This document shows, one piece after another, positions 33,454 to 44,708 of a stretch of DNA of 64,000 bases. Origin of the DNA: Pseudomonadota bacterium (GTDB lineage: Bacteria > Pseudomonadota > Gammaproteobacteria > Burkholderiales > Burkholderiaceae_C); assembly GCA_021848345.1 (NCBI GenBank), contig JAJZUV010000002.1, forward strand, positions 1-64,000. Reading direction: 5' to 3'. The translations under genes were made by a program, and so were the position numbers. The notes below the pieces were generated by a model that saw only the letters and a program-made list of their open reading frames with translations, did no database searches and was not told the DNA's origin. Within the stretch, counting starts at the first letter, position 1; every line of letters starts with the position of its first letter.

Positions 33454-35418
33454 TCATGCGGCGGCGGCCAGCGCCTCGGCGCCGGGCAGCGCGAGCTCGA
33501 ATCGGTTGGCGAGTTGCTGGCGCAGATCGCGCAGTTGCTCCGCGCGCTGGCGCAGCTGTCCGATGCGCTCCGCGAGTTCGCCGTCGGCCTGCGCCACCTG
33601 CTGCAGGTTGCTCAGGCGCCGGTGCAGCGAGCGGCGGCGTTCGCGGGTCTGCGCCTGCAGGCTGGCCATGGCGGCGCGGTTCCAGTGCTGGGCATCGGCG
33701 ATGCCGCGTTCCTGGATGCTGCGCAGGCGAGCCTGCGCCGACAGCAGCACGCGGTCGACGTAGGCACTGCTCTGCAGGCGCAGCCATTGCACGGCGCCGG
33801 CGAAGCGCAGGTAGTCGGAGCGCATGGCCTCCAGATCCAGGCGCGCTCCGTCCAGGCGCAGCGCCTTGGGCAGGGGCATGGAAAAGGCAAATTCGTTGTT
33901 CAGGCGCACGCAGGCCCCGGCGAGCATGGACTGGTTTTCCTCCAGCAGCGATTCGGCCCGGTTCATGCTCAGGCCGAGCTCGTCGCAGGCGTCGGCCAGC
34001 GCCGCGCGCAGGCCGGTCTTGAGCAGGGCCGAGCGCAACTGGCGCCGCAGACTCTCCAGGCGTTGCAGCGCGCGGCTGGCGTCCAGCAATTCCGCCACCC
34101 TCACCATCTGGCGGGCGTTGACGGCCTGGACCGCCTGCACCAGGCCCACCGCGGCGTCGAATTCCTGGCGTTCCGATTCCGCCCGTTGCAACAGCGCGGC
34201 CGCGGCGTGTTTGCTCTTGCCCTGCAGGGCCTCGAGTTCCATGCGTTGCTCGTCGGCTAGGCGCAGCCGGGCGTCGAGGTCGCGTTCCAGGCGCTGGCGC
34301 GTGTCCAGGAGCGTGGCGCGCCAGCTGCCCTCGAGCCAGTCGCGGCGCTCGCGGTCCGCGCAGTCGCCCAGCGCCGCTTCGAGCTGGGGCAGGCCCGAGC
34401 GTTGCAGCAGCGTGTCGTCGCCCTGGATGCGCGCCAGCAGGCCCTTGTGGGCGCTGAGCGCGAAAACCCGCGAGGTCGGAACCTGCAACACCTGGGCCAC
34501 GGAGTCGCATTGCTGGCGGATCTGCGCCTGCACCTCGGTGCCGCTGCGCAGCGGATCCCACAGCATGTCGATCTTGTTCAGCACCACGAAGCTGCGCGCG
34601 CGTCCGGCCGCGCCGACATGCTCGGTCCACAGCTGGAGGTCGCTGCGCGTGACCCCGGCGTCGGCCGACAGCAGGAACACCACGGCGGCGGCGGAGGGGA
34701 TCAGCGACAGGGTCAGCTCCGGCTCGGCGCCCAGAGCGTTCAGGCCCGGAGTGTCCAGCACGCTGATGCCCTGGGCCAGCAGCGGGTGTTCGATGTTCAG
34801 CAGCGCATGGCGCCAGCGCGGAATCTCGACATCCTGCGCGGGCTTCGGCTCGCCAGCCGCGGGCACCGCCTCGGCCTCGCCGTCCTCCGGCAGATGAAAA
34901 CCCAGTTCGCGCGCGCGCTCCAGGGGCACCTGCACCGTGTCGCACAGGCGCTGCAGCGCCCGGCTCATGGTCACCGCGTCGCCGGGTTCGAATCGGTGTT
35001 CCTGCCATTCCTGCGGACGCGACTTCCAGTCGCCGAGCAGGCGCGACTCGGCGCGGGTCTCGATGGGCAGCAGGCGCAGCGAGATGGGCTGGCTCGGGTC
35101 GCTGAAGATCTCCACCGGGCACATGGTGGTGCGCCCGACCCCGGCGGGCAGCACGCGCTGGCCGGTGGTTCCGAAGAACAGCGCGTTGACCAGTTCGGAC
35201 TTGCCCCGCGAGAGCTCGGCCACGAATGCCAGCTGCACCTGGTCGCGCTGCAGGCGCCGCTCCAGCTCCGACAAGGGCTCCTGCCACAGCGAGGGGTCGA
35301 GCGAACTGTCGGCCAGCCAGCCGGCGAGGGCGGCCAGGCGCGCCAGGCGCTGGTCGCGCCAGGCGCCGAAACGGCTCCAGGCGGGAGCTTGCGCGGGGGG
35401 GCGGATGGGCTGGTTCAT
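33454..35418 (-). CDS. Dynamin-like GTPase
   Basis: Large GTPase of 654 residues. The G1 loop is AELSRGKSELVNALF (67-81), which keeps GKS but not the usual leading Gly. G3 is DTPGLN and G4 NKID. A long helical, coiled-coil-rich region makes up the second half, as in bacterial dynamin-like proteins that bind or fuse membranes or respond to membrane damage. No transmembrane segment is obvious. The ATG at 35418 leaves 94 nt to mutM; an upstream start would overlap mutM. It resides between mutY and mutM. Function in this organism unknown. Confidence 0.85.
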   Translation of the reverse strand: MNQPIRPPAQAPAWSRFGAWRDQRLARLAALAGWLADSSLDPSLWQEPLSELERRLQRDQVQLAFVAELSRGKSELVNALFFGTTGQRVLPAGVGRTTMCPVEIFSDPSQPISLRLLPIETRAESRLLGDWKSRPQEWQEHRFEPGDAVTMSRALQRLCDTVQVPLERARELGFHLPEDGEAEAVPAAGEPKPAQDVEIPRWRHALLNIEHPLLAQGISVLDTPGLNALGAEPELTLSLIPSAAAVVFLLSADAGVTRSDLQLWTEHVGAAGRARSFVVLNKIDMLWDPLRSGTEVQAQIRQQCDSVAQVLQVPTSRVFALSAHKGLLARIQGDDTLLQRSGLPQLEAALGDCADRERRDWLEGSWRATLLDTRQRLERDLDARLRLADEQRMELEALQGKSKHAAAALLQRAESERQEFDAAVGLVQAVQAVNARQMVRVAELLDASRALQRLESLRRQLRSALLKTGLRAALADACDELGLSMNRAESLLEENQSMLAGACVRLNNEFAFSMPLPKALRLDGARLDLEAMRSDYLRFAGAVQWLRLQSSAYVDRVLLSAQARLRSIQERGIADAQHWNRAAMASLQAQTRERRRSLHRRLSNLQQVAQADGELAERIGQLRQRAEQLRDLRQQLANRFELALPGAEALAAAA

Positions 35419-35512
35419 CGGCAGCGGGACAGGGGCGAAGCGCCGCACCGGCGCGGCGGGTGCAGGACACTCATAGCGTACCCCTTCGCGCTCGCGCGCG
35501 ATACGGGCGAAC

Positions 35513-36334
35513 TCAACGCCGCTGGCAGGAACGACAGAAATAGGTGCTGCGTTGGCCCTGCGCGACATGCGCCAGCGGGCGCGCGCAGCGCCGGCAGGGC
35601 TGGCCGGCGCGACCGTACACCAGCGCTTCCAGCTGGAAGTGCCCCTGGGTGCCGTCGCTGGAGCAGAAATCGCGCAGCGTGCTGCCGCCGGCTCGCACGG
35701 CCTGTTGCAGGGTCGCGCGCAGCTCGGCGGCCAGTTGCGCGCAGCGCTGGCGCGAGAGCCGCCGACCGGGCGCGCGCGGGTCGATGCCGGCCCGGAACAG
35801 CGCCTCGCAGGCGTAGATGTTGCCCACGCCGGCCACCACGGACTGGTCGAGCAGCAGCAACTTGATCGCGGCGCGCCGGTCGTGCACCGCGCGCCACAGG
35901 CGCTCGCCGTCGAAGTCGTCGTCCAGCGGCTCCGGGCCCAGGTGGCGCAGCAGCGGGTGCGGCGGGCCGGGCAGCGTCTGCCAGATCACCGCGCCGAAGC
36001 GGCGCGGATCGTTCATGCGCAGTTCGCCGCGATCGGTCAGCAAGCGGAAATGCTCGTGCGGGCCGGGCGGCGGCAGATCCTCCTCCGCTCCTTGCAGCCA
36101 GCGCAGCGAGCCCGACATGCCGAGGTGCACGATCAACTGGCCGCGTTGCAGGCCCAGCAGCAGGTACTTGCCCCGCCGGTCCAGGCGCTCGACCCGTTGG
36201 CCGGCCAGGCTGTCCGGCTCGCATTGCAGGGGCCAGCGCAGCGGCTTGCCCAGCGTGGCGCCGCGAACGACCCTGCCGTGCAGCGGCTCCAGCAAGGCGC
36301 GGCGCGTGACTTCGACTTCGGGGAGTTCGGGCAT
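35513..36334 (-). CDS. mutM: Formamidopyrimidine-DNA glycosylase MutM
   Basis: Removes 8-oxoguanine and other oxidised purines and nicks the strand. The 273 residues begin MPELPEVEV after Met removal, so Pro2 and Glu3 are catalytic. The conserved Lys in GKYLLLGL, the VVAGVGNIYACEALF helix-two-turn-helix and the C-terminal zinc finger (CRRC and CRSC) are intact. The ATG at 36334 is fixed by the need for Pro at position 2; an ATG six codons upstream cannot be used. Confidence 0.96.
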   Translation of the reverse strand: MPELPEVEVTRRALLEPLHGRVVRGATLGKPLRWPLQCEPDSLAGQRVERLDRRGKYLLLGLQRGQLIVHLGMSGSLRWLQGAEEDLPPPGPHEHFRLLTDRGELRMNDPRRFGAVIWQTLPGPPHPLLRHLGPEPLDDDFDGERLWRAVHDRRAAIKLLLLDQSVVAGVGNIYACEALFRAGIDPRAPGRRLSRQRCAQLAAELRATLQQAVRAGGSTLRDFCSSDGTQGHFQLEALVYGRAGQPCRRCARPLAHVAQGQRSTYFCRSCQRR

Positions 36335-36468
36335 GACGGCATTGTGCGTCAAGCAGGGGGTTTTCGCCCTGCGGGCGACCGGGGGATTGGGCGCGCGCTG
36401 CTGGCGCAGCCAGGGGCCGCGGCGGCCACTACACTGGAGGACCCAGCCGCCACGCCCTTCACTCCCTC

Positions 36469-38403
36469 ATGCGTCAAGCCGTTTTCGCAGCCTCGCTGCT
36501 GGCAGCGCTGGCCTCCGTGCCCTGGGCGCGGCAGGCCGCCGCCGAGGTGCCGCCCCAGGTCGCAGCCATCACCCGGGTCGCGCCGTCGCAGACCTCGCGC
36601 GACGATGCCGAGCAACAGGCCCGCTGGTTCTATTCCACGCTGACCGGCGAGATCGCCGCGCGCACCGGGCACCCGGACGTTGCCTACGCGGAATTGCTGC
36701 GCGCCGCGCGGGACATGGATTCGGCCACGCTGTTCGAACAGGCCGTGCAGGTGGCGCTGAACGCGCGCCAGCCGGAGCTGGCGCTGTCGGCCGTGGGCTC
36801 GTGGCTGGAGCGGCAACCCGGCTCGGAACGCGCGCAGGCCTGGCGCGTGCAGCTCTTGCTCGGGCTGGGGCGCGACGCCGAGGCGGCGCCGGCCATCCAG
36901 CGCCTGATATCCGCCGCGCCGCAGCCGCAGCGTCCCGAGACCGTGCTGGCGCTGGGCGGGATGTTCCTCGGCATGCAGGATGCGCAGCGGGCGCTGGCGC
37001 TGGCGCGCCGAAGTCTTGCGCCCTACGCGGCCTTGCCCCAGACCCAGGCGGTGCTGGCCCAGCTGCAGGTGCAGGCCGGGGAGCTGACCGCCGGTCTGGC
37101 GCGTGCCGCGCGCGCTCTCAAGGCGGACCCCACGCTGCGCCCGGCGGCGTTGCTGCTGTTGCAGCATTACAAGGCCGATCCGGCACGGGCTGACGCCCGG
37201 CTGGCCGCCTACCTGGCCGCGCGCCCCGAGGACGACACCTTGCGCATGGGCTGGATCGACGCGGCCACCCAGCAGCAGCGCGACAGTGTCGCGCTGGCGC
37301 AGTGCGAGGTGCTGGCGCGGCGCAAACCGGAATTGGCGCAGGTTTGGCTGATCCTGGGTTCGCTGCAGCAGCAAATGGGCCAGTTCGCGCAAGGCGAGCA
37401 CTCGCTGGCGCGCTTCCTTTCCATCAGCGTGCCGGGGGCTTCGCTGCCCGGCCTGCCGCCGTTGGCTTCGCCTGCTGCGTCGACACCGGCCGCATCGGCT
37501 CCTGCCCCTGCGGTCGCGTCCGCTCCGGCGGCCTCGGCTTCCGCGACCGAGGCTCCGGCTGCGGCGGCCTCCGGCGCCGCGGACGCCGAGCCGGCGCATG
37601 CCCAGGCGCAAGAGGCGGCACCGCCGGTGCCGCCGGAGGAACTGGCGCAGGTCTACCTGGCCTTGTCCAGCATGGCGCTGCACCAGGGGGCCGACGCGCG
37701 CGCCGAACAATGGCTGCAACGCATCGCGCCGGCGCAGCGCAATCCGGCGGTGGTGCTGCAGCAGGCCAAGGTGCTGGCCGCGCAGGGTCGCTCCCTCCAG
37801 GCCCTGGAGCAGGTGCGCGCGTTGCCGCGCGGCAGCAGCGTGCAGCGCCGCCGGCGCCTGGTCGCGATCTCGGATCTGCTGCGCGCGATGCACGAGCCCA
37901 AGCGCGCGTATGCCGCCTTGCGCGAGGGCCTGCGGGTCTGGGGGAGCGATCCTGACTATGCCTACGAAACCGCGATGGCCGCGCAGCAGGCCGGGCAGAC
38001 CAAGCAGATGCTGGCCCAGTTGCGGGGCATCGTGAAGCAGCACCCCGAGTACCAGCCGGCCCTGAATGCGCTGGGCTACTCGCTGGCCGACCAGGGCCGC
38101 GAGCTGGATCTCGCGCGGCGGCTGGTCGAGCACGCGCTGCGCCTGAGTCCCGGCAACCCCTTCGTGATGGACAGCCTGGGTTGGGTGGAGTTCCGCCAGG
38201 GTCGCCTGGCGCGTGCGCAGAAGGTGCTGGAGCAGGCCTATGCCGGTCGTCGGGATCCCGAGATCGGCGCCCACCTGGCCGAGGTGCTGTGGCGTCGCGG
38301 TCAGCACCAGCGAGCCACCGAGTTGCTGCGCGAGTGCTGGAAGGCCGCGCCGCAGGACGCCGGAGTGCGGGCGGCGATGCACCGCATGGGATTGACGTTT
38401 TGA
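36469..38403 (+). CDS. Secreted tetratricopeptide repeat protein
   Basis: Protein of 644 residues with a signal peptide (to about residue 25) and many TPR-like helical repeats on both sides of an Ala/Pro/Ser-rich linker (about residues 325-385). The C-terminal block with LNALGYSLADQGRELDLARRL and DSLGWVEFRQGRL split between repeats is typical of the TPR protein that precedes lolB and ispE in betaproteobacteria. It may work in outer membrane biogenesis, but no function is established. The next gene starts on its TTTTGA end. Confidence 0.87.
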   Translation: MRQAVFAASLLAALASVPWARQAAAEVPPQVAAITRVAPSQTSRDDAEQQARWFYSTLTGEIAARTGHPDVAYAELLRAARDMDSATLFEQAVQVALNARQPELALSAVGSWLERQPGSERAQAWRVQLLLGLGRDAEAAPAIQRLISAAPQPQRPETVLALGGMFLGMQDAQRALALARRSLAPYAALPQTQAVLAQLQVQAGELTAGLARAARALKADPTLRPAALLLLQHYKADPARADARLAAYLAARPEDDTLRMGWIDAATQQQRDSVALAQCEVLARRKPELAQVWLILGSLQQQMGQFAQGEHSLARFLSISVPGASLPGLPPLASPAASTPAASAPAPAVASAPAASASATEAPAAAASGAADAEPAHAQAQEAAPPVPPEELAQVYLALSSMALHQGADARAEQWLQRIAPAQRNPAVVLQQAKVLAAQGRSLQALEQVRALPRGSSVQRRRRLVAISDLLRAMHEPKRAYAALREGLRVWGSDPDYAYETAMAAQQAGQTKQMLAQLRGIVKQHPEYQPALNALGYSLADQGRELDLARRLVEHALRLSPGNPFVMDSLGWVEFRQGRLARAQKVLEQAYAGRRDPEIGAHLAEVLWRRGQHQRATELLRECWKAAPQDAGVRAAMHRMGLTF

Positions 38404-39041
38404 GCCCCGCCCGGGCCGGGACGCGCTCGGCGCCGCCGCCGCGCGTCTCTCGTTCGCCGGTCCGTGGCGCGCGCATGCTGGCGGGCGCGGCGCTGCTGGC
38501 CCTGCTCGGCGCCTGCGCCGCGCCGCAGCGCGCGAGGCCGCAGCCGCCGGGCTGCGCGCTGGAGTACGCGGGACGCATCTCGGTGGTCGAACAGGGAGCG
38601 CGCCCCTACAACCTGTACGGCTCCTTCGAACTGCATCTGGAAGGCGCGCGGGGTTGGCTCGAGCTCGGCTCGCCGCTGGGCCAGATGCTGGCGCGCGCCA
38701 GCTGGAGCGCCGATTCCGCCAGCGTCAGCAACGGTCGCCAGGGGCGCGGATTCGACTCCTTCGAGGACATGACCGAGGCCACGCTGGGCCTGCGCCTGCC
38801 GCGCGCCGCGCTGCAGGACTGGGTACGCGGGCGTCCAGCCGCGCAGTTGCCCTACCGTACCCTCGATGGGGAAGGCTTCGAGCAGCTCGGCTGGCAGGTG
38901 CGGGTGCGGCGCGCCGACGGACGCGTGCACCTGCTGCGCCTGTCGCGCAGCCAGGGCGACGAGTCGGAACAGCTCAGCCTGGTGGTCGACCGCGCCAGCC
39001 TGCCCGCGCCGGGCTGCGACGCGCCCGGGGTTTCGCCTTGA
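38400..39041 (+). CDS. lolB: Outer membrane lipoprotein localisation protein LolB
   Basis: Receives lipoproteins from LolA and inserts them in the outer membrane. Family segments AGRISVVEQG, YGSFELHLEGARGWLELGSPLGQ and LRLPRAALQDWVRG are recognisable in the 213 residues. The start is uncertain. A TTG at 38400 overlaps the upstream stop, follows GGGA by 7 nt and supplies positive charges before the hydrophobic core, with the lipobox Cys at residue 39. An ATG at 38475 has no ribosome site and no basic n-region. I prefer TTG. Confidence 0.85.
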   Translation: MSPARAGTRSAPPPRVSRSPVRGARMLAGAALLALLGACAAPQRARPQPPGCALEYAGRISVVEQGARPYNLYGSFELHLEGARGWLELGSPLGQMLARASWSADSASVSNGRQGRGFDSFEDMTEATLGLRLPRAALQDWVRGRPAAQLPYRTLDGEGFEQLGWQVRVRRADGRVHLLRLSRSQGDESEQLSLVVDRASLPAPGCDAPGVSP

Positions 39042-39997
39042 GTCGCGGCCTGCGCGCCCTGTACGGCGTGCCGGCTCCGGCCAAGCTGAACTGGTTCCTG
39101 CACGTGCTGGGCCGCCGGGCCGACGGCATGCATGAACTGCAGACGGTGTTCCAGTTCATCGACTGGTGCGACGAGCTGGATTTCGAGCTGCGCGACGACG
39201 GCCGGATCTCCCGCGAAGGAGGGCCCGGCCTGCCCGAGGAGGATCTGTGCGTGCGCGCGGCCCGCATGCTGCAAGCCCATGCGGGTTGCGCGGCGGGGGT
39301 GCACATGCGCCTGCGCAAGCGCATCCCGACGCAGGCGGGCCTGGGCGGGGGGAGTTCGGACGCGGCCAGCGTGCTGCTGGCGCTCAACCTGCTGTGGGGC
39401 CTGGGGCTGCGCCGGGGCGAACTGCAGCAGCTCGGCGCGCGCCTGGGCGCCGACGTGCCGGTGTTCGTGTTCGGACGCGATGCCTTCGCGCAGGGCGTGG
39501 GCGAGCGCTTGCAGGCGTTGCGCCTGCCGCAATGGAACATGCTGGTCGCATGGCCCGGCGCGGGCCTTTCCACGCCCCAGGTGTTCGCGAGTCCGTTATT
39601 GACAAGGGACACGCCCGCCTGCACAATAGAGGGCTTTTGTGAGCACCTCAAAACGAGGCTTGCCGGGAAGCTTGCGGAAACCGCGGCGATCGATGCGCGA
39701 ACCATGCGCGATCTCCTGGGTTTCGGGGCCAACGACCTGCAAGCCGCCGCGTTGGAGTTGCTGCCGAGCCTGCGCGGCCTGCAAGACTGGCTGCAGCGGC
39801 AGGGCGGTGGGTCCGGCGGCGGTTTCGTGCGCATGAGCGGTTCGGGTTCGGCGATGTTCACGCCGTGGCCGACGGCGGGCGACGAGGCAGGCGGCAAGTC
39901 GGGCACGGTTTTCGCGGGGGAGGTTCCCGCCGGTTGGTCGGTGCGTGCGTGCCGGTCGCTGTCGGAACATCCGCTGCGGCACTGGGCGCCGGATTGA
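39038..39997 (+). CDS. ispE: 4-diphosphocytidyl-2-C-methyl-D-erythritol kinase
   Basis: GHMP kinase of the MEP isoprenoid pathway; phosphorylates CDP-methylerythritol. The protein begins GVPAPAKLNWFLHVLGRRADGMHELQ split across substrate and ATP loops, has the ATP-binding GLGGGSSDAAS and the C-terminal MSGSGSAMF. At 319 residues it is slightly longer than usual owing to its tail. The TTG start overlaps the lolB stop (TTGA). A GTG 13 codons in could serve but would cut conserved residues. tRNA-Gln and prs follow, the common betaproteobacterial order. Confidence 0.92.
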   Translation: MSRGLRALYGVPAPAKLNWFLHVLGRRADGMHELQTVFQFIDWCDELDFELRDDGRISREGGPGLPEEDLCVRAARMLQAHAGCAAGVHMRLRKRIPTQAGLGGGSSDAASVLLALNLLWGLGLRRGELQQLGARLGADVPVFVFGRDAFAQGVGERLQALRLPQWNMLVAWPGAGLSTPQVFASPLLTRDTPACTIEGFCEHLKTRLAGKLAETAAIDARTMRDLLGFGANDLQAAALELLPSLRGLQDWLQRQGGGSGGGFVRMSGSGSAMFTPWPTAGDEAGGKSGTVFAGEVPAGWSVRACRSLSEHPLRHWAPD

Positions 39998-40160
39998 GAG
40001 GCTTTGCAGGACAGCCACGCTGCTGCCGCGCGAGTGTCGTCACGGTCGCGGGAATGCGTAGAATGTTCGAGGTTGTCGCAGGTGTCGCGGGTTACGAGCC
40101 CGCGGGGCATCGCGACATGCCTCGGTGGCCCGGGATTCGTCCCGGGTCGAGTCGAGATGT

Positions 40161-40234
40161 TGGGGAGTCGCCAAGTTGGTTAAGGCACCGGATTTTGATT
40201 CCGGCATTCGAGGGTTCGAATCCTTCCTCCCCAG
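40161..40234 (+). tRNA. tRNA-Gln (anticodon UUG)
   Basis: Complete cloverleaf with acceptor arms TGGGGAG and CTCCCCA, anticodon loop ATTTTGATT giving UUG, and T-arm GGTTCGAATCC. The discriminator is G. The next bases are CCC, so the 3' CCA is not encoded and must be added. A TAGAAT element about 95 nt upstream may serve as -10, without a clear -35. Probably cotranscribed with prs. Confidence 0.97.
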
Positions 40235-40341
40235 CCCCCTTTGAGGGCCTGCCCGCCTTGCAGAGGCATGTGCTGCCGCTGTTCGCTGCGTGGCAGTCAC
40301 CGGCGGCCTCGACACTCCCGCAGCGCTAGCGCAGTGCCATC

Positions 40342-41313
40342 ATGACCACCCACGCGGCCGATTTCGTCGTATTCACCGGAAACGCCAACCCGGCGCTGGC
40401 GCAACAAGTGGTGGAGCAGCTGGGCATCGGGCTCGGACAGGCCTACGTCGGGCGCTTCTCCGACGGCGAGGTGACGGTCGAGATCCAGCAGAACGTGCGG
40501 GCGCGCGAGGTGTTCATCCTGCAGTCCACCTGCGCGCCGACCAACGACAGCCTGATGGAACTGCTGGTGATGGCCGACGCCCTCAAGCGCGCGTCGGCCG
40601 AGCGCATCACCGCGGTCATTCCCTATTTCGGCTACGCCCGCCAGGATCGCCGCCCGCGTTCGTCGCGCGTGCCGATCACCGCCAAGGTGGTGGCCAACAT
40701 GCTGCAGGCCGTGGGCATCGCGCGCGTGGTCACCATGGACCTGCACGCCGACCAGATCCAGGGTTTCTTCGACATCCCGGTGGACAATATCTACGCATCG
40801 CCGATCCTGCTGGGCGACCTGCGCGCGAAGAACTACAAGGACCTGATCGTGGTCTCGCCGGACATCGGCGGCGTGGTGCGCGCGCGCGCGCTGGCCAAGC
40901 TGATGGACTGCGACCTGGCCATCATCGACAAGCGTCGCCCCAAGCCGAACGTGTCCGAGGTGATGAACGTGATCGGCGAGATCGACGGGCGCAACTGCAT
41001 CATCATGGACGACATGGTGGACACCGCGGGCACCTTGACCAAGGCGGCCGAGGTGCTCAAGGAGCGCGGCGCCAAGCGCGTCGTGGCCTATTGCACCCAT
41101 CCCGTGTTCTCCGGCCCGGCGATCGAGCGCATCAACGCCAGCGACCTGGACGAGGTGGTGGTGACCAACACCATTCCGCTGCGCGAGCCCGCGCTCAACA
41201 GCGCCAAGATCCGCCAGCTCTCGGCCGCCCAGCTGATCGCGCAGACCATGATGCGCATCGCCCAGGGCGGCTCGGTGCTTCAACTGTTCAACGAGCAGGA
41301 AACCCTGTTCTGA
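40342..41313 (+). CDS. prs: Ribose-phosphate pyrophosphokinase
   Basis: Makes PRPP from ribose 5-phosphate and ATP for nucleotide, histidine and tryptophan synthesis. The 323 residues include the flexible-loop [16 protein letters not shown] segment, [15 protein letters not shown] and the PRPP-binding [15 protein letters not shown]. Length and motifs are standard. rplY follows after 107 nt. Its product feeds pyrC-derived pyrimidine synthesis encoded further downstream. Confidence 0.97.
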   Translation: MTTHAADFVVFTGNANPALAQQVVEQLGIGLGQAYVGRFSDGEVTVEIQQNVRAREVFILQSTCAPTNDSLMELLVMADALKRASAERITAVIPYFGYARQDRRPRSSRVPITAKVVANMLQAVGIARVVTMDLHADQIQGFFDIPVDNIYASPILLGDLRAKNYKDLIVVSPDIGGVVRARALAKLMDCDLAIIDKRRPKPNVSEVMNVIGEIDGRNCIIMDDMVDTAGTLTKAAEVLKERGAKRVVAYCTHPVFSGPAIERINASDLDEVVVTNTIPLREPALNSAKIRQLSAAQLIAQTMMRIAQGGSVLQLFNEQETLF

Positions 41314-41420
41314 AGTCTTCTGCGCCGCGGCCCGACGGTCGCGGCATCCCGGCGCCGCGCTGGTCGCGAGCGGGGCGCCTTCATCCCGGGGTCCGATGGG
41401 CCTCATTTCTCGGAGTCGAC

Positions 41421-42035
41421 ATGAAAGTCGTCGCATTTGAACGTCAGGCGCAAGGTACCGGTGCGAGCCGCCGCATGCGCAACGCCGGCAAGGTTCCCGG
41501 CATCGTCTATGGCGGTGAACAAAAGCCGCAGCTGATCGAGCTCGATCACAACGCGCTGTATCACGCGCTCAAGAAGGAACAGTTCCACTCGTCGATCCTC
41601 GACCTGACGGTGGGCGAGCAGCAGACCAAGGTGCTGCTCAAGGCCTACCAGGTGCACCCGTTCCGTCCGCTGGTGCTGCACGTGGACTTCATGCGCGTGG
41701 CCGCGGATCGCAAGATCTCGATGAAGGTGCCGCTGCACTTCAAGGGCGCCGAGGAATCCCCCGCGGTCAAGCTCGAAGGCGCGATGATCACCCACGTGCT
41801 CAACGAGATCGAGGTGTCCTGCCTGCCCGGAGACCTGCCCGAGTTCATCGAGGTGGACCTCAGCGGCCTGAGCAAGGGCCATTCGCTGCACGCCAGCGAC
41901 CTGAAGCTGCCCGCGGGCGTGTCCGTGGTCACCCATGGCGCCGAGAACCCGGCGATCGCCTCCGTGCTGAGCAAGGGCGGCGAAGCTTCCGAGGAAGCCG
42001 CGCCTGCCGAGGGTGCCGCTCCTGCCGCGTCCTGA
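41421..42035 (+). CDS. rplY: 50S ribosomal protein L25 (CTC form)
   Basis: 5S rRNA-binding ribosomal protein bL25 with the general stress (CTC) C-terminal extension, 204 residues. N-terminal core with [21 protein letters not shown], then the CTC domain with [24 protein letters not shown] split between strands, ending in an Ala/Glu-rich tail. CGGAG precedes the ATG. In related genomes pth follows; here a terminator and a convergent thioesterase follow instead. Confidence 0.96.
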   Translation: MKVVAFERQAQGTGASRRMRNAGKVPGIVYGGEQKPQLIELDHNALYHALKKEQFHSSILDLTVGEQQTKVLLKAYQVHPFRPLVLHVDFMRVAADRKISMKVPLHFKGAEESPAVKLEGAMITHVLNEIEVSCLPGDLPEFIEVDLSGLSKGHSLHASDLKLPAGVSVVTHGAENPAIASVLSKGGEASEEAAPAEGAAPAAS

Positions 42036-42057
42036 GGCCGGGGCATCGCCCGCAACG

Positions 42058-42083
42058 AAAACGCCGCCCTCGGGCGGCGTTTT
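42058..42083 (+). terminator. Rho-independent terminator after rplY
   Basis: A perfect inverted repeat AAAACGCCGCCC with TCG loop and GGGCGGCGTTTT, 22 nt after the rplY stop. The A-flank and T-flank let it work in both directions, serving also the convergent thioesterase gene. Confidence 0.9.
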
Positions 42084-42107
42084 CGCTGGCGCGTGTCGGT
42101 GGGAATC

Positions 42108-42140
42108 GCGCCGATTCGCGCCGATTCGCGCCGATGCGCG
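42108..42140. repeat. Three 10-bp tandem repeats
   Basis: The unit CCGATTCGCG occurs at 42111, 42121 and, with one change, 42131, preceded by a partial copy. It lies in the 3' flank of the thioesterase gene, past the rplY terminator. No function is apparent. Confidence 0.7.
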
Positions 42141-42153
42141 ATCCTGCCGCGGA

Positions 42154-42540
42154 CTACTCCGCCGGCACCGGGCGCGGCCTGCGGTCCTCGCCCACGCACA
42201 CGTAGGTCAGCGTGGCCTCGGTGACCCGGAACACCTGGGTGTCGGGAATGCCGCGCTCGGCGTAGACCTCCACCGCCACGGTGATCGAGGTGCGGCCCAC
42301 ACGCACCACCTTGGCGTACAGCGACAGCAGGTCGCCGACCAGCACCGGGTGCTTGAACACGAACTCGTTGACCGCCACCGTGGCCACGCGGCCCTTGGCG
42401 CGCCGCGCCGCGGCCACGCCTCCGGCGATATCGACCTGGGCCATGATCCAGCCGCCGAAAATGTCCCCGTGCATGTTCACGTCGGATGGCATCGGCTGGA
42501 TGCGCAGGATCGGCTCGGGTTGGGTGGGAAGACTGGACAT
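42154..42540 (-). CDS. Acyl-CoA thioesterase, YciA-like hotdog protein
   Basis: Hotdog-fold thioesterase of 128 residues that hydrolyses acyl-CoA. The motif NMHGDIFGGWIMAQVDIAG, with the catalytic Asp on the central helix, and VNEFVFKHPVLVGDLLSLYA are typical of the YciA/BACH group. The ATG at 42540 fits family length; upstream in-frame codons encode a region with repeated TTCCATCC motifs on the minus strand and look noncoding. Substrate chain length cannot be read from sequence. Confidence 0.9.
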   Translation of the reverse strand: MSSLPTQPEPILRIQPMPSDVNMHGDIFGGWIMAQVDIAGGVAAARRAKGRVATVAVNEFVFKHPVLVGDLLSLYAKVVRVGRTSITVAVEVYAERGIPDTQVFRVTEATLTYVCVGEDRRPRPVPAE

Positions 42541-42676
42541 CGGATCCCCGCTTGGATGGAAATGGGATGGAACTTGCATGAAACCTGGATGGAACTCGCA
42601 CGCAAATGCGAACGCCCGTGCATGAAACAGGGCAAACCCGAATAATGCACCAAATGGCGCAAGTCCGACTTCCTTC

Positions 42677-44539
<1,863 letters not shown>

Positions 44540-44708
44540 GCAAGCGCCGCGCGGGCCCGCCGCGGCGGCGGCGCACGCCAGGCCTCGACCCCACGGCGGT
44601 GTGGGGCATTCAGGGCTTGCATCCCCACGCCTGCGCGGGCATGCACGAGGGCCTTAGTCTTGCGCCCAGCGGCCGCGCGAGCCGCTCGCGCAAGCCGCTG
44701 CCTCCGCC

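Noticed and set aside
38404-38474. Frameshift separating the TPR gene and lolB
   Set aside because: The overlap TTTTGA with a TTG start and ribosome site explains the junction without a sequencing error.
42108-42140. CRISPR-like array
   Set aside because: The three 10-bp units are directly adjacent without spacers and are too short to be CRISPR repeats.
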